Of a DNA stretch of 64,000 nt, positions 34,165-44,635 are shown piece after piece. This stretch comes from Sphingopyxis alaskensis RB2256 (GTDB taxonomy: Bacteria > Pseudomonadota > Alphaproteobacteria > Sphingomonadales > Sphingomonadaceae). The translations under genes and the position numbers were made by a program. The stretch is from NCBI RefSeq assembly GCF_000013985.1, contig NC_008048.1:2542001-2606000 (forward strand). The letters run 5' to 3'. Each line of letters opens with the position of its first letter. Positions within the stretch are counted from its first letter, which is position 1. The notes under the pieces were generated by a model that saw nothing but the letters and a program-made list of their open reading frames with translations, did not search any database and was not told where the DNA came from.

Positions 34165-35391
34165 ATGCGCCCATATTTTACGGCAGCCTTGCTTGCGCTG
34201 CCCTCGGCTCTTCACGCCGAGCCGATGACGCTCGATTCGGCGCTCAGCCGAGCAGCATCGGAGGCACCCGAACTGCAAAGCCGCGAAGCGGGCGTCGACG
34301 CCGCCCAATCGGCGGCGATCGCCGCCGACCGGCTGCCCGACCCGAAACTCAATATCGTCCTCCAGGATTTCCCGGTGACCGGACCCGACGCGGGCCGGTT
34401 CAATCGCGACGATTTCACGATGCAGGTCATCGGCGTCAGCCAGGATTTTCCGAACCCCGCCAAACGCCGCGCGCGCGCGACCCGCGCGCAGGCCGACATT
34501 GGAATCGCCCGCGCCGACGAAGCGGTCACCGCGCAGGACATCAGGCTCGCGACCGCGCTCGCCTGGGTCGATCTCTATTATGCCAAGAAGGAGCTGAAGG
34601 AACTCGACCTGCTCGATAGCGGCCTCGAGGACCTTCAATCGACCGTGACGGCGCGGCTTGCCAGCGGTGCGGCGCGCCCGGCGCAGGCGCTCGAACCCGA
34701 TCAGCTTCGCGCCGCGATCAACGATCGCCGCAGCGCGCTCGCCGCCGAGATCGCCCGCGCCCGCGCGCAGCTCGCCCGCTTCACCGGCGACCCCGCCGCC
34801 GACACGCTCGGCGACTTGCCGCCGCAGTCGATCGACGAACAAGGATTGCGCGCCGGCATCGACGCCCTGCCAAAGCTCAGAGCACTCGATGCCCGCGCCC
34901 TCGCCGCCGACGCCGAGACCGGTCTCGCACGCGCCGACAAGCGACCCGACTGGAGCGTCAACGCGGCCTATGGGCGCCGCGAGCCCAATTACGGTGATCT
35001 CGTCACGGTCGGGGTCACCGTCGACCTGCCCTTCTTCTCGAAAAAGCGGCAGGACCCCAAGATCGCCGCGCGCGCCAGCGAGGCGATGCGCGCCCGGCTC
35101 GACCGCGAGGCTGCCAAGCGAGACATTGCGGCGGCGCTCGACGCCGATCTCGCCGATCACCGCATGCATCATGAGCAGCTCGCCAATGCACGTACGCGGC
35201 TCGTGCCGCTCGCGAAGAAGCGCGCCGAGCTCGATCTTGCAAGCTACGCCGCCGGAAAGCTCGACCTCGGGACCGCGCTCCTGTCGACTCTCGCGCTTGC
35301 CGAGGCCGAAGTCGATGCGCTGGCGCGCGAAGCCGAGGTCGCGCGCGACGCGATCCGGATCAATTATATTTATGGGGAGGCAGGTCGATGA
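34165..35391 (+). CDS. cusC: CusC-like outer-membrane efflux protein (TolC superfamily)
   Basis: It is 408 residues with a short signal peptide and the two-fold TolC repeat (LDSALSRAASEAPELQSREAGVDAA...; GVTVDLPFFSKKRQDPKIAARASEA). The AADRLPDPKLNIVLQDFPV opening is typical of metal-efflux members. It forms the outer-membrane channel of the CusCBA pump. Its stop overlaps the cusB start by ATGA. The export substrate is Cu(I)/Ag(I) judging from the partners. Confidence 0.9.
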   Translation: MRPYFTAALLALPSALHAEPMTLDSALSRAASEAPELQSREAGVDAAQSAAIAADRLPDPKLNIVLQDFPVTGPDAGRFNRDDFTMQVIGVSQDFPNPAKRRARATRAQADIGIARADEAVTAQDIRLATALAWVDLYYAKKELKELDLLDSGLEDLQSTVTARLASGAARPAQALEPDQLRAAINDRRSALAAEIARARAQLARFTGDPAADTLGDLPPQSIDEQGLRAGIDALPKLRALDARALAADAETGLARADKRPDWSVNAAYGRREPNYGDLVTVGVTVDLPFFSKKRQDPKIAARASEAMRARLDREAAKRDIAAALDADLADHRMHHEQLANARTRLVPLAKKRAELDLASYAAGKLDLGTALLSTLALAEAEVDALAREAEVARDAIRINYIYGEAGR

Positions 35392-36614
35392 CCGATGCAA
35401 CATCAGCGGCGCGCTGGCGCGTCGCAATCCTGGCCACGGTGCTGATCGCGGGCGGCGGCGGTTATTGGTTGGGACAGAGCGGCAAGAGCGATGCACCAAC
35501 CGAGACGGCAAGCGGCGGGCGCAAGATCCTCTACTATTATGATCCGATGTTCCCGAACCAGAAGTTCGACAAGCCCGGCAAGTCGCCCTTCATGGACATG
35601 CAGCTCGAGCCCAAATATGCCGACGAGGGTGGCGGCGCGGCGCCCGGCGTGTCGATTGACCCGTCGGCGCGTCAGAGCCTCGGCATAAGAGTGGTCGCGG
35701 CCGAAATGGGGAGCCTTGCCGCAACCTTCGACGTCAACGGCAGTATCGATTTCAACCAGCGCGATGTCGCGATCGTCCAGGCGCGCTCGGGCGGCTTCGT
35801 CGAACGCGTCTATCGCCTCGCGCCTGGCGATGTCATCGGCGCCGGTGCGCCGATCGCCGAATTGCAATTGCCTGAATGGGGCAGCGCCCAGACCGAATAT
35901 CTGAGCGTCAAGAAGCTCGGCAAACCTGAACTCACGGCGGCCGCGCGGCAGCGGCTGCGGCTGATGGGCATGCCCGAAGGCGTGATCGCCGAGGTCGACC
36001 GGAGCGGACGGACCGGCGGCAGACTGACGGTGCGCGCGCCGATCGGCGGCGTGGTCCAGACGCTCAATGCCCGTGCAGGCGTGACTCTCGCCTCGGGGCA
36101 GACACTTGCCGAAATCTCGGGACTTGGAACGGTGTGGCTCAATGCCGCGCTCCCCGAAGCGCAGGCCGGACTGGTGAAGATCGGCCAACCTGCCACCGCG
36201 AACCTCACCGCCTTTCCCGGCGAGGCTTTTACCGGGCGGGTCGTCGCGATCCTGCCGACCGCAGCGGCGGACAGCCGGACGCTGACAGTGCGCATCGAGC
36301 TCGCCAACCGCGGCGGTCGCCTACGCCCCGGCATGTTCGCCGTCGTCGCGCTCGGCGGGGACGCCAAGCCAACGCTGCTGGTGCCAAGCGAAGCGGTGAT
36401 CCGCACCGGCACGCGCAGCATCGTGATGCTCGAGAAGGGCGACGGACGCTACCATCCCGCCGAAGTGGTCGCCGGACGCGAAGGCGGCGGCAAGACCGAG
36501 ATATTGCGAGGGCTCGCCCCCGGCGAGAAGGTCGTCGCGTCGGGCCAGTTCCTGCTCGATTCCGAGGCGAGCCTGACCGGTCTCACGGTTCGTCCGCTGG
36601 AGCCAGCGCAATGA
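35388..36614 (+). CDS. cusB: CusB periplasmic adaptor of RND efflux pump
   Basis: It is 408 residues with an N-terminal membrane segment, then [11 protein letters not shown]...[20 protein letters not shown], the CusB N-terminal metal-binding region keeping its Met residues, followed by barrel-sandwich and beta-barrel adaptor domains ([26 protein letters not shown]). It connects CusA and CusC and accepts Cu(I)/Ag(I) from CusF. It overlaps both neighbours by ATGA, so translation is coupled. Confidence 0.93.
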   Translation: MTDATSAARWRVAILATVLIAGGGGYWLGQSGKSDAPTETASGGRKILYYYDPMFPNQKFDKPGKSPFMDMQLEPKYADEGGGAAPGVSIDPSARQSLGIRVVAAEMGSLAATFDVNGSIDFNQRDVAIVQARSGGFVERVYRLAPGDVIGAGAPIAELQLPEWGSAQTEYLSVKKLGKPELTAAARQRLRLMGMPEGVIAEVDRSGRTGGRLTVRAPIGGVVQTLNARAGVTLASGQTLAEISGLGTVWLNAALPEAQAGLVKIGQPATANLTAFPGEAFTGRVVAILPTAAADSRTLTVRIELANRGGRLRPGMFAVVALGGDAKPTLLVPSEAVIRTGTRSIVMLEKGDGRYHPAEVVAGREGGGKTEILRGLAPGEKVVASGQFLLDSEASLTGLTVRPLEPAQ

Positions 36615-39600
36615 TCGCACGCATTATTCGCGCCTCGGTCGCGGCGCGCGGGCTTGTCGTCGCTTCGGCGCTGATCCTGACCTTGCTCGGGATCGCCGCG
36701 GTGCGCACGACTCCGGTCGACGCCCTGCCCGACCTGTCGGACGTCCAGGTCATCGTCCGCACCAGCTATGCGGGACAGGCACCGCGGATCGTCGAGGACC
36801 AGGTCACCTATCCGATCACGACGACAATGCTCTCGGTGCCCGGCGCGCGCGTCGTGCGCGGCTACAGCTTCGTCGGCGACAGCTTCGTCTATGTGCTCTT
36901 CGACGACGGCACCGATCCCTATTGGGCGCGCAGCCGCGTGCTCGAATATCTGAGCCAGGTGCAGAGCCGGCTCCCCGACGGCGCGCGGGCGAGCCTCGGC
37001 CCCGACGCGACCGGGGTCGGGTGGATCTATGAATATGCGCTCGTCGACAAGAGCGGCCGCCACGATCTTGCCGAGCTCCGCAGCCTCCAGGACTGGTTCC
37101 TGCGCTTCGAACTGAAGTCAGTGCCGGGCGTCGCCGAGGTCGCGAGCATCGGCGGCATGGTGCGCCAATATCAGATCATCGTCGATCCGCAGAAGCTTGC
37201 CGCCTTCGGCGTGACCGCAACCGACGTGGCAGACGCCCTCAAGCGCGCAAACCAGGAAAGCGGCGGCGGCAGCCTCGAACTCGCCGAGGCCGAATATATC
37301 GTGCGCGCGGGCGGCTATCTGAAATCGCTCGACGATTTCCGCAGCGTCCCGATCCGCACCGCCGGCGGCGGCATCCCGGTGACGGTCGGCGATGTTGCGA
37401 CGGTCCAGATCGGCCCCGACACGCGGCGCGGCATCGCCGAACTCAATGGCGAGGGCGAGGTCGCGGGCGGCGTGATCGTCATGCGCGAGGGCAAGAATGC
37501 CCGCGAGGTCATCGACGGCGTGCGCGCCAAGCTCGCCGAGCTCAAGCGCAGCCTGCCGCCGGGGGTCGAGATCGTCACCACCTACGACCGTTCGGGGCTG
37601 ATCGATCGTGCGGTCGACAATCTCACCTCGAAGCTCGTCGAAGAATTCATCATCGTCGGGCTCGTCTGCGCGCTGTTCCTGTGGCACGCCCGGTCGGCGC
37701 TGGTCGCCATCCTGACCCTGCCGCTCGGCATCCTCATCGCCTTCATCGTCATGCGGCTGCAGGGGCTCAACGCCAATATCCTGTCGCTCGGCGGCATCGC
37801 GATCGCGGTCGGCGCGATGGTCGATGCGGCGGTGGTGATGATCGAAAATGCCCACAAGCATCTCGAACATTGGGAGCGCGATCATCCGGGCGAGGAATTG
37901 AAGGGCGCCGAGCGCTGGCGCGTCATCACCGATGCCGCCGCCGAGGTCGGCCCGGCGCTGTTCCTCAGCCTTCTCATTATCACCTTCTCCTTCTTGCCGA
38001 TCTTCACGCTCGAAGGCCAGGAAGGGCGGCTCTTCGCGCCGCTCGCCTTCACCAAGACCTATGCGATGGCGGCCGCTGCGATCCTCTCGATCACGCTCAT
38101 CCCGGTGCTGATGGGCTGGCTGATCCGCGGAAAGATCCCGGCCGAACAGGCCAATCCGGTCAACCGCTGGCTGACCCGCGCCTATCGCCCGGCACTCGAC
38201 TGGGTGCTCGAACGGCCGAAAAAGGCGCTCCTCATCGCCGGCCTCGTCTTCGCCACCAGCCTCTGGCCGATGACCCAGATCGGCGGCGAGTTCATGCCGC
38301 AGATGCATGAGGGCGATCTCCTCTACATGCCCTCAGCGCTTCCCGGCATCTCAGCAGCGCGGGCGTCGAGCCTGCTCCAGCAGACCGATCGGCTGATCAA
38401 GACGGTGCCAGAGGTCGAAAGCGTGTTCGGCAAGGCGGGCCGCGCCGACAGCGCCACCGACCCCGCGCCGCTCGAGATGTTCGAGACGACGATCCGCTTC
38501 AAGCCGAAGGACCAGTGGCGCCCCGGCATGACCGAGGAGAAATTGATCGAGGAGCTCGACGCGCGGGTCCGGGTCCCTGGGCTCGCCAATTTCTGGATCC
38601 CGCCGATCCGCAACCGCATCGACATGCTCGCGACCGGGATCAAAAGCCCGGTCGGCATCAAGGTCGCGGGCTCGGATCTTGCCGAGATCGACCGCACCGC
38701 GAAGCGCATCGAGGGCGTAGTCAGGACCGTCCCCGGCGTCGCCTCGGCGCGGGCCGAGCGCCTGACTGGCGGCCGTTATATCGACGTCGACATCGATCGC
38801 GCCGCCGCGGGGCGCTATGGTCTCAACGTCGCCGACGTGCAGGCGATCGTCGCGGGCGCGATCGGCGGCGAGACGATCGGCCAGACGGTCGAGGGGCTCG
38901 CGCGCTATCCGATCAGCGTCCGCTATCCACGCGAGATGCGCGACAGCATCGGCGAGCTCGCGGCCCTTCCGATCCTGACGCCGTCGCGCCAGCAGATCAC
39001 GCTCGGGACGGTGGCGAGCGTCAAGGTCAGCGACGGGCCGCCGATGCTGCGCAGCGAGAATGGCCGCCCGGTGACCTGGATCTATGTCGACAGCCGCGGC
39101 CGCGATTTGCAGGGTCTGGTGCACGACATCCAGCGGGCGATCGCGCGCGATGTCGAGCTGCCCCCCGGCGTCAGCATCTCCTACACCGGGCAGTTCGAGT
39201 TCCTCGTTCGTGCGACCGAGCGGATGAAGGTGGTCGTGCCGGTCACGCTCGCGATCATCTTCATCCTGCTCTACCTCACCTTCCGCCGCTGGGACGAGGC
39301 GCTGCTCATCATGGCGACCTTGCCCTTTGCACTCACCGGCGGGCTCTGGCTGCTCTATCTGCTCGGTTACAACCAGTCGGTCGCGAGCGCGGTCGGGTTC
39401 ATCGCGCTCGCCGGCGTCGCCGCCGAGTTCGGGGTCGTCATGCTCATCTACCTCAAGCATGCGCTCGCCGATCGCGGCGATGGCGACATATTGGCCGCGG
39501 TTCGCGAGGGCGCGCTGCTTCGCGTCCGGCCGAAGGCGATGACCGTCGCGGTGATCCTCGCGGGCCTGTTCCCGATCCTCGTCGGGACCGGCACCGGCTC

Positions 39601-39745
39601 CGAAGTGATGAGCCGCATCGCCGCGCCGATGATCGGCGGCATGCTGACCGCGCCGCTGCTCTCGATGCTCATCATTCCCGCCGCCTATCTGCTGATGCGC
39701 AGGCGCGCGGCCCATCCCGTTCAACCCGAAGGAGAAATGACATGA
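36611..39745 (+). CDS. cusA: CusA heavy-metal RND efflux pump
   Basis: It is 1044 residues, close to E. coli CusA (1047). It has twelve membrane helices, the HME signature [44 protein letters not shown] containing the pore Met equivalent to M573, and [19 protein letters not shown]. The start at 36611 ([14 protein letters not shown]) overlaps the cusB stop; the much longer frame upstream lies inside cusB. It uses the proton gradient to drive Cu(I)/Ag(I) out through CusC. Confidence 0.95.
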   Translation: MIARIIRASVAARGLVVASALILTLLGIAAVRTTPVDALPDLSDVQVIVRTSYAGQAPRIVEDQVTYPITTTMLSVPGARVVRGYSFVGDSFVYVLFDDGTDPYWARSRVLEYLSQVQSRLPDGARASLGPDATGVGWIYEYALVDKSGRHDLAELRSLQDWFLRFELKSVPGVAEVASIGGMVRQYQIIVDPQKLAAFGVTATDVADALKRANQESGGGSLELAEAEYIVRAGGYLKSLDDFRSVPIRTAGGGIPVTVGDVATVQIGPDTRRGIAELNGEGEVAGGVIVMREGKNAREVIDGVRAKLAELKRSLPPGVEIVTTYDRSGLIDRAVDNLTSKLVEEFIIVGLVCALFLWHARSALVAILTLPLGILIAFIVMRLQGLNANILSLGGIAIAVGAMVDAAVVMIENAHKHLEHWERDHPGEELKGAERWRVITDAAAEVGPALFLSLLIITFSFLPIFTLEGQEGRLFAPLAFTKTYAMAAAAILSITLIPVLMGWLIRGKIPAEQANPVNRWLTRAYRPALDWVLERPKKALLIAGLVFATSLWPMTQIGGEFMPQMHEGDLLYMPSALPGISAARASSLLQQTDRLIKTVPEVESVFGKAGRADSATDPAPLEMFETTIRFKPKDQWRPGMTEEKLIEELDARVRVPGLANFWIPPIRNRIDMLATGIKSPVGIKVAGSDLAEIDRTAKRIEGVVRTVPGVASARAERLTGGRYIDVDIDRAAAGRYGLNVADVQAIVAGAIGGETIGQTVEGLARYPISVRYPREMRDSIGELAALPILTPSRQQITLGTVASVKVSDGPPMLRSENGRPVTWIYVDSRGRDLQGLVHDIQRAIARDVELPPGVSISYTGQFEFLVRATERMKVVVPVTLAIIFILLYLTFRRWDEALLIMATLPFALTGGLWLLYLLGYNQSVASAVGFIALAGVAAEFGVVMLIYLKHALADRGDGDILAAVREGALLRVRPKAMTVAVILAGLFPILVGTGTGSEVMSRIAAPMIGGMLTAPLLSMLIIPAAYLLMRRRAAHPVQPEGEMT

Positions 39746-40110
39746 AGAATTTGACCGCCATCGCACTGGGCATCGCGCTCAGCGCAGGACTTGCCGGCTG
39801 CGGCAAGCAGGGCGAAGCGCCGAAGACCGAAGAAAAGGCCGCGATGGCCGATGACGCCGGAACCATGGCGATGCCCGCCGAAACCAAACATGGCAAGGGC
39901 ACGGCGACCGTGACCGCAATCGATAGCGCGAAGGGACAGGTCACGCTCGATCATGGCGCGATCGCCGAACTCGAATGGCCGCCGATGACGATGGGCTTCG
40001 CCGCAAAGCCCGAGCTGCTGAAGGACATCAAGGTCGGCGACAAGGTCGCGTTCGAGCTCGACTGGAACGGTAAGGCCGGGACGATCACCAAGCTCGACAA
40101 GGCGCCATAA
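39742..40110 (+). CDS. cusF: CusF-like periplasmic copper/silver chaperone
   Basis: It is 122 residues, apparently a lipoprotein (GLAGC). The CusF site is intact: His in [18 protein letters not shown], eight residues before Trp, then MTM, matching H36, W44, M47 and M49 of E. coli CusF. It delivers Cu(I)/Ag(I) to CusB. It overlaps the cusA stop (ATGA) and ends the operon. Lipid anchoring would differ from the soluble E. coli protein. Confidence 0.92.
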   Translation: MKNLTAIALGIALSAGLAGCGKQGEAPKTEEKAAMADDAGTMAMPAETKHGKGTATVTAIDSAKGQVTLDHGAIAELEWPPMTMGFAAKPELLKDIKVGDKVAFELDWNGKAGTITKLDKAP

Positions 40111-40195
40111 TATCCGCCGGCGCGCGCGGCGAAGCCAGTCGTCGCGCGCGCCAGCCCCTTCCTTCCCCGAACCCGGATGCGTCCGGTCGGATCGA

Positions 40196-40618
40196 TCAAT
40201 CGGTCTGGAGCGCGAGTTCGGTGCCCGCGATCGCCTCGATCACCCGGCATTCGGCGGCCCGGCCGCCCTCGCAGGAGGTCGCGACCTCGGTCAGCGCCGA
40301 GCGCAAGGTTTCGAGCCGCGCGATGCGGATGCCGATATCGGCAAGATGCGCGCGCGCGATCGCCGCAGCCTCGCCGCAATCGCGGTCGGGCTGATCCGAA
40401 AGCGCCAGCAGCGAGCGGATTTCGGGGATCGAAAAACCGAGCTGCCGGCCGTGGCGGACGAAGGCGAGCCGCCGAAGGTCGGCCGCATCATAGCTTCGCC
40501 GTCCCGAAGCGGTGCGCAGGGCTTCGGGCAGCAGCCCGATCTCTTCATAGAAGCGGATGGTGTTGACCTTGGTCCCGGTCTCCCGGGCAAGGTCGCCGAT
40601 CGCGAGCCGCTTGGTCAT
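40196..40618 (-). CDS. MerR-family metal-responsive regulator (CadR/ZntR-like)
   Basis: It is 140 residues with a MerR winged helix (LAIGDLARETGTKVNTIRFYEEIGLLP), C81 in DRDCGEA and C116-x7-C124, the three-Cys pattern of divalent sensors for Cd/Zn/Pb. It is divergent from a CDF-like transporter; the operator between them (40626-40656) has the MerR 19-base spacer. A second, similar operator lies before the czc unit (41382-41412), so this regulator may control both. The ATG at 40618 gives the canonical start. Confidence 0.88.
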   Translation of the reverse strand: MTKRLAIGDLARETGTKVNTIRFYEEIGLLPEALRTASGRRSYDAADLRRLAFVRHGRQLGFSIPEIRSLLALSDQPDRDCGEAAAIARAHLADIGIRIARLETLRSALTEVATSCEGGRAAECRVIEAIAGTELALQTD

Positions 40619-40625
40619 ATTATGC

Positions 40626-40656
40626 TTGATCCTCCAGTGACTGGAGGATGTATAGG
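40626..40656 (+). promoter_or_regulatory. MerR-type operator/promoter for the CDF gene
   Basis: -35 TTGATC (40626-40631), 19-base spacer, -10 TATAGG (40651-40656). The dyad ATCCTCCAG-TGA-CTGGAGGAT (40629-40649) has perfect 9-base arms. Spacing and position between divergent merR and transporter genes are diagnostic of this class. Confidence 0.85.
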
Positions 40657-40722
40657 CGGTCCTCGTCCGAAGTTGAAGGCGGCAAAGCGAAGAGCGCGCC
40701 ACCACCATGGAGTGAAGACGCG

Positions 40723-41385
40723 ATGGCGGAGGGATCCGAGAACGGCGACGGCTGCGGCTGCACGGGAGACCCGGTGCGCGCGGAAAAGGACCCGGCCTAT
40801 CGCCGTGCTCTTTGGATCGTGGTTATCCTAAATCTCGGCTTCGGCGCTATCGAGATCGTCGGCGGATTCATCGCCAACAGCCAGGCGCTGAAGGCCGACT
40901 CGCTCGACTTCATCGGCGACGGCACCATCACGCTGGCCGGCCTCGTCGCGATCGGCTGGACGGCGCTCGCCCGCACCCGCATCGCTCTTGCCCAAGGCCT
41001 GTTCCTGCTGACGCTCGGGCTCGGCGTCATCGGCGTCGCGCTGTGGCGCGCCCTGACAGCGGTTCCGCCCGAAGCCGAGCTCATGGGCGGCATCGGCTTC
41101 GTTGCACTGCTCGTCAATCTCACCTCGGCGGCGGTCCTCTCGCGGTTTCGCGAAGGCGACGCCAATGTCCGCGCTGTTTGGCTGTTCAGCCGCAATGACG
41201 CGGTCGCCAATGTCGCGGTAATCATCGCTGCGGGTCTCGTCGCATGGACCGGCCAGGCCTGGCCCGACCTTGCAGTGGCCGCCATCATTGCAGCGCTCTT
41301 CCTGCATTCGGCCTATGAAATTCTTCGCAGCGCGCGGACCGAGCTGCGCCAACTGTCGGAACAAGGGATTCGTGGTCAGGCTTGA
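40723..41385 (+). CDS. Short CDF-like cation transporter
   Basis: It is 220 residues: a Cys-rich N-terminus (DGCGCTGDP) and about six membrane helices with ADSLDFIGDGTIT, where CDF proteins keep their first metal site. The second site is atypical: the segment SRNDAVANVAVI keeps Asp but the usual His four residues before it appears to be Phe. The ~90-residue cytoplasmic C-terminal domain of CzcD is missing. It probably exports Zn/Cd. It is driven by the MerR-type operator and leads towards czcCBA. Confidence 0.82.
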   Translation: MAEGSENGDGCGCTGDPVRAEKDPAYRRALWIVVILNLGFGAIEIVGGFIANSQALKADSLDFIGDGTITLAGLVAIGWTALARTRIALAQGLFLLTLGLGVIGVALWRALTAVPPEAELMGGIGFVALLVNLTSAAVLSRFREGDANVRAVWLFSRNDAVANVAVIIAAGLVAWTGQAWPDLAVAAIIAALFLHSAYEILRSARTELRQLSEQGIRGQA

Positions 41386-41412
41386 CCCTGTAGTTGCTAC
41401 AGGGTGCATAAG
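41382..41412 (+). promoter_or_regulatory. Second MerR-type operator, overlapping the CDF stop codon, before czc
   Basis: -35 TTGACC (41382-41387) starts within the end of the CDF gene; the -10 is CATAAG (41407-41412) after 19 bases. The dyad ACCCTGTAG-TTG-CTACAGGGT (41385-41405) has perfect 9-base arms, and resembles CadR/ZntR operators. No second merR gene adjoins it. Confidence 0.8.
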
Positions 41413-41447
41413 GCCGGCGAATCGACGCAAAGGGAAATGTCGCGAGC

Positions 41448-41819
41448 ATGCTGGATCGACGTCAAGCTGCCGGCCTGATCGCCGCCGAGATGACGCATTA
41501 CCGGGCCGCGCGGCGGGCCGGCGATTATCCCGCGGCCTGGCGCGCGCTCGAGCGCGCGCACATCGTTGCGCAGCCCTTCTTCGGCATTCACCTGTCGTCG
41601 CATGGCCACATGCTCGGTTTCGCGATGGCGCTCGGCGACTGGCGCGAAGCGGCGGGGCAGATTTTCCGGCTGGCCCTCGTCCCTCTGGGATCGCTGACGG
41701 GCCGGATCCCGGCAGGCAATAGTGGGCGGGCGCGGGTCAGCGCGTTCCAACCCATGGCGATTCCATCCGATCTGGCCGCCGCGATGTCACGCCGCGACAA
41801 ACAGATGACGGGTCGATAG
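41448..41819 (+). CDS. DUF3703 family protein
   Basis: It is 123 residues. The block AEMTHYRAARRAGDYPAAWRALERAHIVAQPF...HLSSHGHML is characteristic of DUF3703, a small cytoplasmic family found next to czc and cation-diffusion genes. Its function is not known. It is the first gene after the MerR-type operator at 41382-41412. Confidence 0.85.
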   Translation: MLDRRQAAGLIAAEMTHYRAARRAGDYPAAWRALERAHIVAQPFFGIHLSSHGHMLGFAMALGDWREAAGQIFRLALVPLGSLTGRIPAGNSGRARVSAFQPMAIPSDLAAAMSRRDKQMTGR

Positions 41820-41827
41820 GGGGCTTT

Positions 41828-42148
41828 ATGGCTGGTGCGATGATGCGACTGCTGGTGATTGTGGGCGTGCTGCTTTGCACCCTGCAATTCTGTGAGCCCG
41901 CGTCCGCGCATATTGCCGATCAAGGCACCGCCTATTCGCTGGACAGGGACGGCGGCAAGCAAGTGCCGGGCGAACCGGCAAAGAAATTCGCCCATAGCGG
42001 CCATCATCATTGCCCCATGGCGCCGGACCAGCATCAGACGGTCAGCGAAGCCCCGCTGGCCCCGGCGCGTGGGCCACTATTTGCCGCGCCGGTCGTGCAG
42101 CGACCATCGCGCGTCCTGCCGCCCCTTCTCGACCCGCCCCTCGCCTGA
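41828..42148 (+). CDS. Small secreted His-rich protein upstream of czcC (CzcI-like position)
   Basis: It is 106 residues: a signal peptide ending ASA, then HIADQG and HSGHHHCPMAPDQHQ, a clear metal-binding cluster, with a Pro-rich tail. It lies 8 bases after DUF3703 and 59 before czcC. Small periplasmic proteins with this position (CzcI, CnrR-like) modulate czc expression or bind metal; direct homology is uncertain. Confidence 0.7.
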   Translation: MAGAMMRLLVIVGVLLCTLQFCEPASAHIADQGTAYSLDRDGGKQVPGEPAKKFAHSGHHHCPMAPDQHQTVSEAPLAPARGPLFAAPVVQRPSRVLPPLLDPPLA

Positions 42149-42207
42149 CGTCTTGACGGGCTCGCGCATTCGCGCGGCGATCTATCGGCTCAATCGAGGA
42201 TGGAATT

Positions 42208-43479
42208 ATGTACAGGATCGTTGTTGCCCTCGTGGCAGCCACATCGTGCGTTGCGATAGCGCAGGCACAGGAGGTCGGCACCGAAAGCCGGCAGATATCA
42301 GGACCGCTCCTGACGCTCGACGAGGCGGTTGCGCTCGCGGGCGGCAGCGCGCCCGCGGCGGAAGCCGCAGCGGCGGACGTTGATGCCGCAAGCGCAGCCC
42401 GCCGAGTCGCGGGGCTGCGCCCCAACCCAGCGCTTTCGGTCGAAGTCGAGAATTTCGTCGGCACCGGGCCCTATAATGGCGTCAATGGCGCCGATATCAC
42501 GGCAAGCGTCGCGATCCCGCTCGAACTCGGCGGCAAGCGGCAGGCCCGGATCGCGGTTGCCGATGCGGCGGCGCACCGCGCGCAAATCGCGCAGGCGATT
42601 GCGCAGGCCGATATCCGGTTCCAGGTCACCGAACTCTATATCCAGGCCTCGGCCGCCGAAGTGCGTGTCGCGATTGCCGAGGACCAATATCGTATCGCCG
42701 GCGACACGGCGCGCGCCGCGACCATAAGAGTGCAAGCGGGGCGCGCCTCGCCGCTCGAACAAGAACGCGCCGAAGTCGCGCGCCTGACCGCCGAAACCGA
42801 GGCCGAGAAAGCGCGCCGCCTCGCCGATGCCGCGCGCGCCAGTCTCGCGCGCCGCATTGGCCGCCCGGTCACCGGCCCGCTCGATGTCGCGGTACTCGGC
42901 GGCCCCGGAAGCGGCACCATGGGTCCGCCCCGCCCTGTATCGGCGGCTGGCACGCTCGCGCTGGCGGCGGCCGATGCCGACCTCGCCACCGCGGATGCCG
43001 GCGTCGAACTGGCGCGTTCGCAGCGCGTGCCCGATCTTACCGTCGGGCCGGGCGTTCGCCGGCTCGAAGCCACCAACGATGTCGCTGCGGTGTTCAGCGT
43101 CTCGGTGCCGCTGCCGCTGTTCAACAACGGACGCGCCGCGGTCGACCAGGCGAATGCCGAACGGCGGCGTGCCGACGCGCAGCGCCGCGTCACCGCGCTC
43201 GATATCGAGCAGAAGATCAGCGACGCCGAAGTCGAGGCTGCCAATGCGGCCGCGGCGGCGCGCGTCGCGAGCGGCCCCGCTCTGTCCTCGGCCATGGAAG
43301 CCGCGCGCATTGCGCGCATCGGCTACCGCGAGGGCAAGTTCGGACAGCTCGAACTGCTCGATGCCGAACGGACGCTGACCGAGATGCGCTCCGCGTCGAT
43401 CGAAGCCCTCGCCTCCTATCAACTCGCCAAGGCCCGGTTGGAACGCCTGACGGCTCCCGCGCCGCTCGAAGGAAATTGA
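42208..43479 (+). CDS. czcC: CzcC outer-membrane efflux protein
   Basis: It is 423 residues with a signal peptide, then TolC-type repeats with LTLDEAVALAGGSAPAAEAA, GLRPNPALSVEVENFVG and SVPLPLFNNGRAAVDQANAERRRA, common to CzcC. It ends KARLERLTAP. It makes the outer-membrane channel for the Co/Zn/Cd pump and is 4 bases before czcB. Confidence 0.92.
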   Translation: MYRIVVALVAATSCVAIAQAQEVGTESRQISGPLLTLDEAVALAGGSAPAAEAAAADVDAASAARRVAGLRPNPALSVEVENFVGTGPYNGVNGADITASVAIPLELGGKRQARIAVADAAAHRAQIAQAIAQADIRFQVTELYIQASAAEVRVAIAEDQYRIAGDTARAATIRVQAGRASPLEQERAEVARLTAETEAEKARRLADAARASLARRIGRPVTGPLDVAVLGGPGSGTMGPPRPVSAAGTLALAAADADLATADAGVELARSQRVPDLTVGPGVRRLEATNDVAAVFSVSVPLPLFNNGRAAVDQANAERRRADAQRRVTALDIEQKISDAEVEAANAAAAARVASGPALSSAMEAARIARIGYREGKFGQLELLDAERTLTEMRSASIEALASYQLAKARLERLTAPAPLEGN

Positions 43480-43483
43480 CCCG

Positions 43484-44632
43484 ATGACTATCACTATCAA
43501 CCGAAAGCTGCTGCTCGCCGCGACGCTGCCGCTGTTCCTCGCCGCCTGCGGTGGCGGCGAGACCGCCAAACCCGCCGACGAGCATGGCGAGGAAGAGGCC
43601 GGCCATGCCGACGAGGGCAAGATCACCCTCACCAACGAGCAGATCAAGATCGCGGGGATCGCGCTCGGCAGCCCGACCATCGGCAGCGCCGGCGCGCTGC
43701 AATTGCCCGCAACGATCGAAGGCGATCCGCAAGGAACGCAGGCCGTGTCGGCCGCGATCGGCGGGCGGATCGTCGCGCTCAACCGCAATCTCGGACAGAG
43801 CGTCGGCCGTGGGCAGACGCTTGCGATTGTCGAGAGCCGCGAGGCCGCGCAGCTCCAGGGCGAGGTGCAGGCCACGCGTGCCCGATTAGCGCTTGCCAAC
43901 TCCAATCTCGCACGCGAGGAGCGGCTGTTCGCACAGCGCGTGTCGCCCGAGCAGGATGTGATTGCGGCACGCACGGCCGCGACCGAAGCCAGGATCGCCT
44001 ATCAACTCGCGCAGCAGCAGGTATCCGCCGCAGGGGGCGGCGGCGGCCAGCTCAACCGGATTGCCATTACCGCGCCGATTTCGGGCCAGGTAATCGCGCG
44101 CAGCGTGGTGCTCGGTCAGACGGTTCCCGCCGATGCAGAACTCTATCGCATCGCCAACCTCTCGAGCGTTTCGCTCTCGCTGAACCTCCAGCCCGCCGAC
44201 GCCGGTCGTATCCGGCCCGGCGCCGTCGTCTCGGTGAGCGCGCCTGGACGCCAGGCGACCGGCAAGATCAGCTTCGTCTCGCCCGCGCTCGATCCGGCCA
44301 CGAAGCTCGTGCCCGCAATCGCGATCCTCGACAATCGCGCCGGCCAATGGCGCGTCGGCGAAGCCGTGACCGCCTCGGTCGCGCTGGCTGCGAGCGGCGG
44401 CGTCGGCTCGATCAGCGTTCCCGCGACCGCGATCCAGACCGTCGAGGGCAAGAGCGTCGTGTTCGTGCGTACCAAGGACGGGTTCGAGGCTGTCCCCGTG
44501 GTGCTCGGCGACCGCGCGGGAGCCAATGTCATCGTCCGCTCCGGGCTCAAGGGCACCGAGCAGATCGCCATCACCAACAGCTTTTCGCTCAAGGCCGAGA
44601 TCGGCAAGGGCGAAGCAGGCGATGAGGACTAA
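43484..44632 (+). CDS. czcB: CzcB periplasmic adaptor
   Basis: It is 382 residues: a lipoprotein-like start (LAACGGGE), then His/Glu-rich DEHGEEEAGHADEGKITLT, an expected divalent-metal region, followed by adaptor domains (ALNRNLGQSVGRGQTLAIVES; ITAPISGQVIARSVVLGQTV). It links CzcA and CzcC. Gaps to neighbours are 4 and 3 bases. Confidence 0.92.
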   Translation: MTITINRKLLLAATLPLFLAACGGGETAKPADEHGEEEAGHADEGKITLTNEQIKIAGIALGSPTIGSAGALQLPATIEGDPQGTQAVSAAIGGRIVALNRNLGQSVGRGQTLAIVESREAAQLQGEVQATRARLALANSNLAREERLFAQRVSPEQDVIAARTAATEARIAYQLAQQQVSAAGGGGGQLNRIAITAPISGQVIARSVVLGQTVPADAELYRIANLSSVSLSLNLQPADAGRIRPGAVVSVSAPGRQATGKISFVSPALDPATKLVPAIAILDNRAGQWRVGEAVTASVALAASGGVGSISVPATAIQTVEGKSVVFVRTKDGFEAVPVVLGDRAGANVIVRSGLKGTEQIAITNSFSLKAEIGKGEAGDED

Positions 44633-44635
44633 GCC

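Noticed and set aside
36134..36610. Upstream extension of the cusA frame
   Set aside because: It lies wholly inside cusB in another frame; the ATG at 36611 overlapping the cusB stop gives the proper CusA N-terminus.
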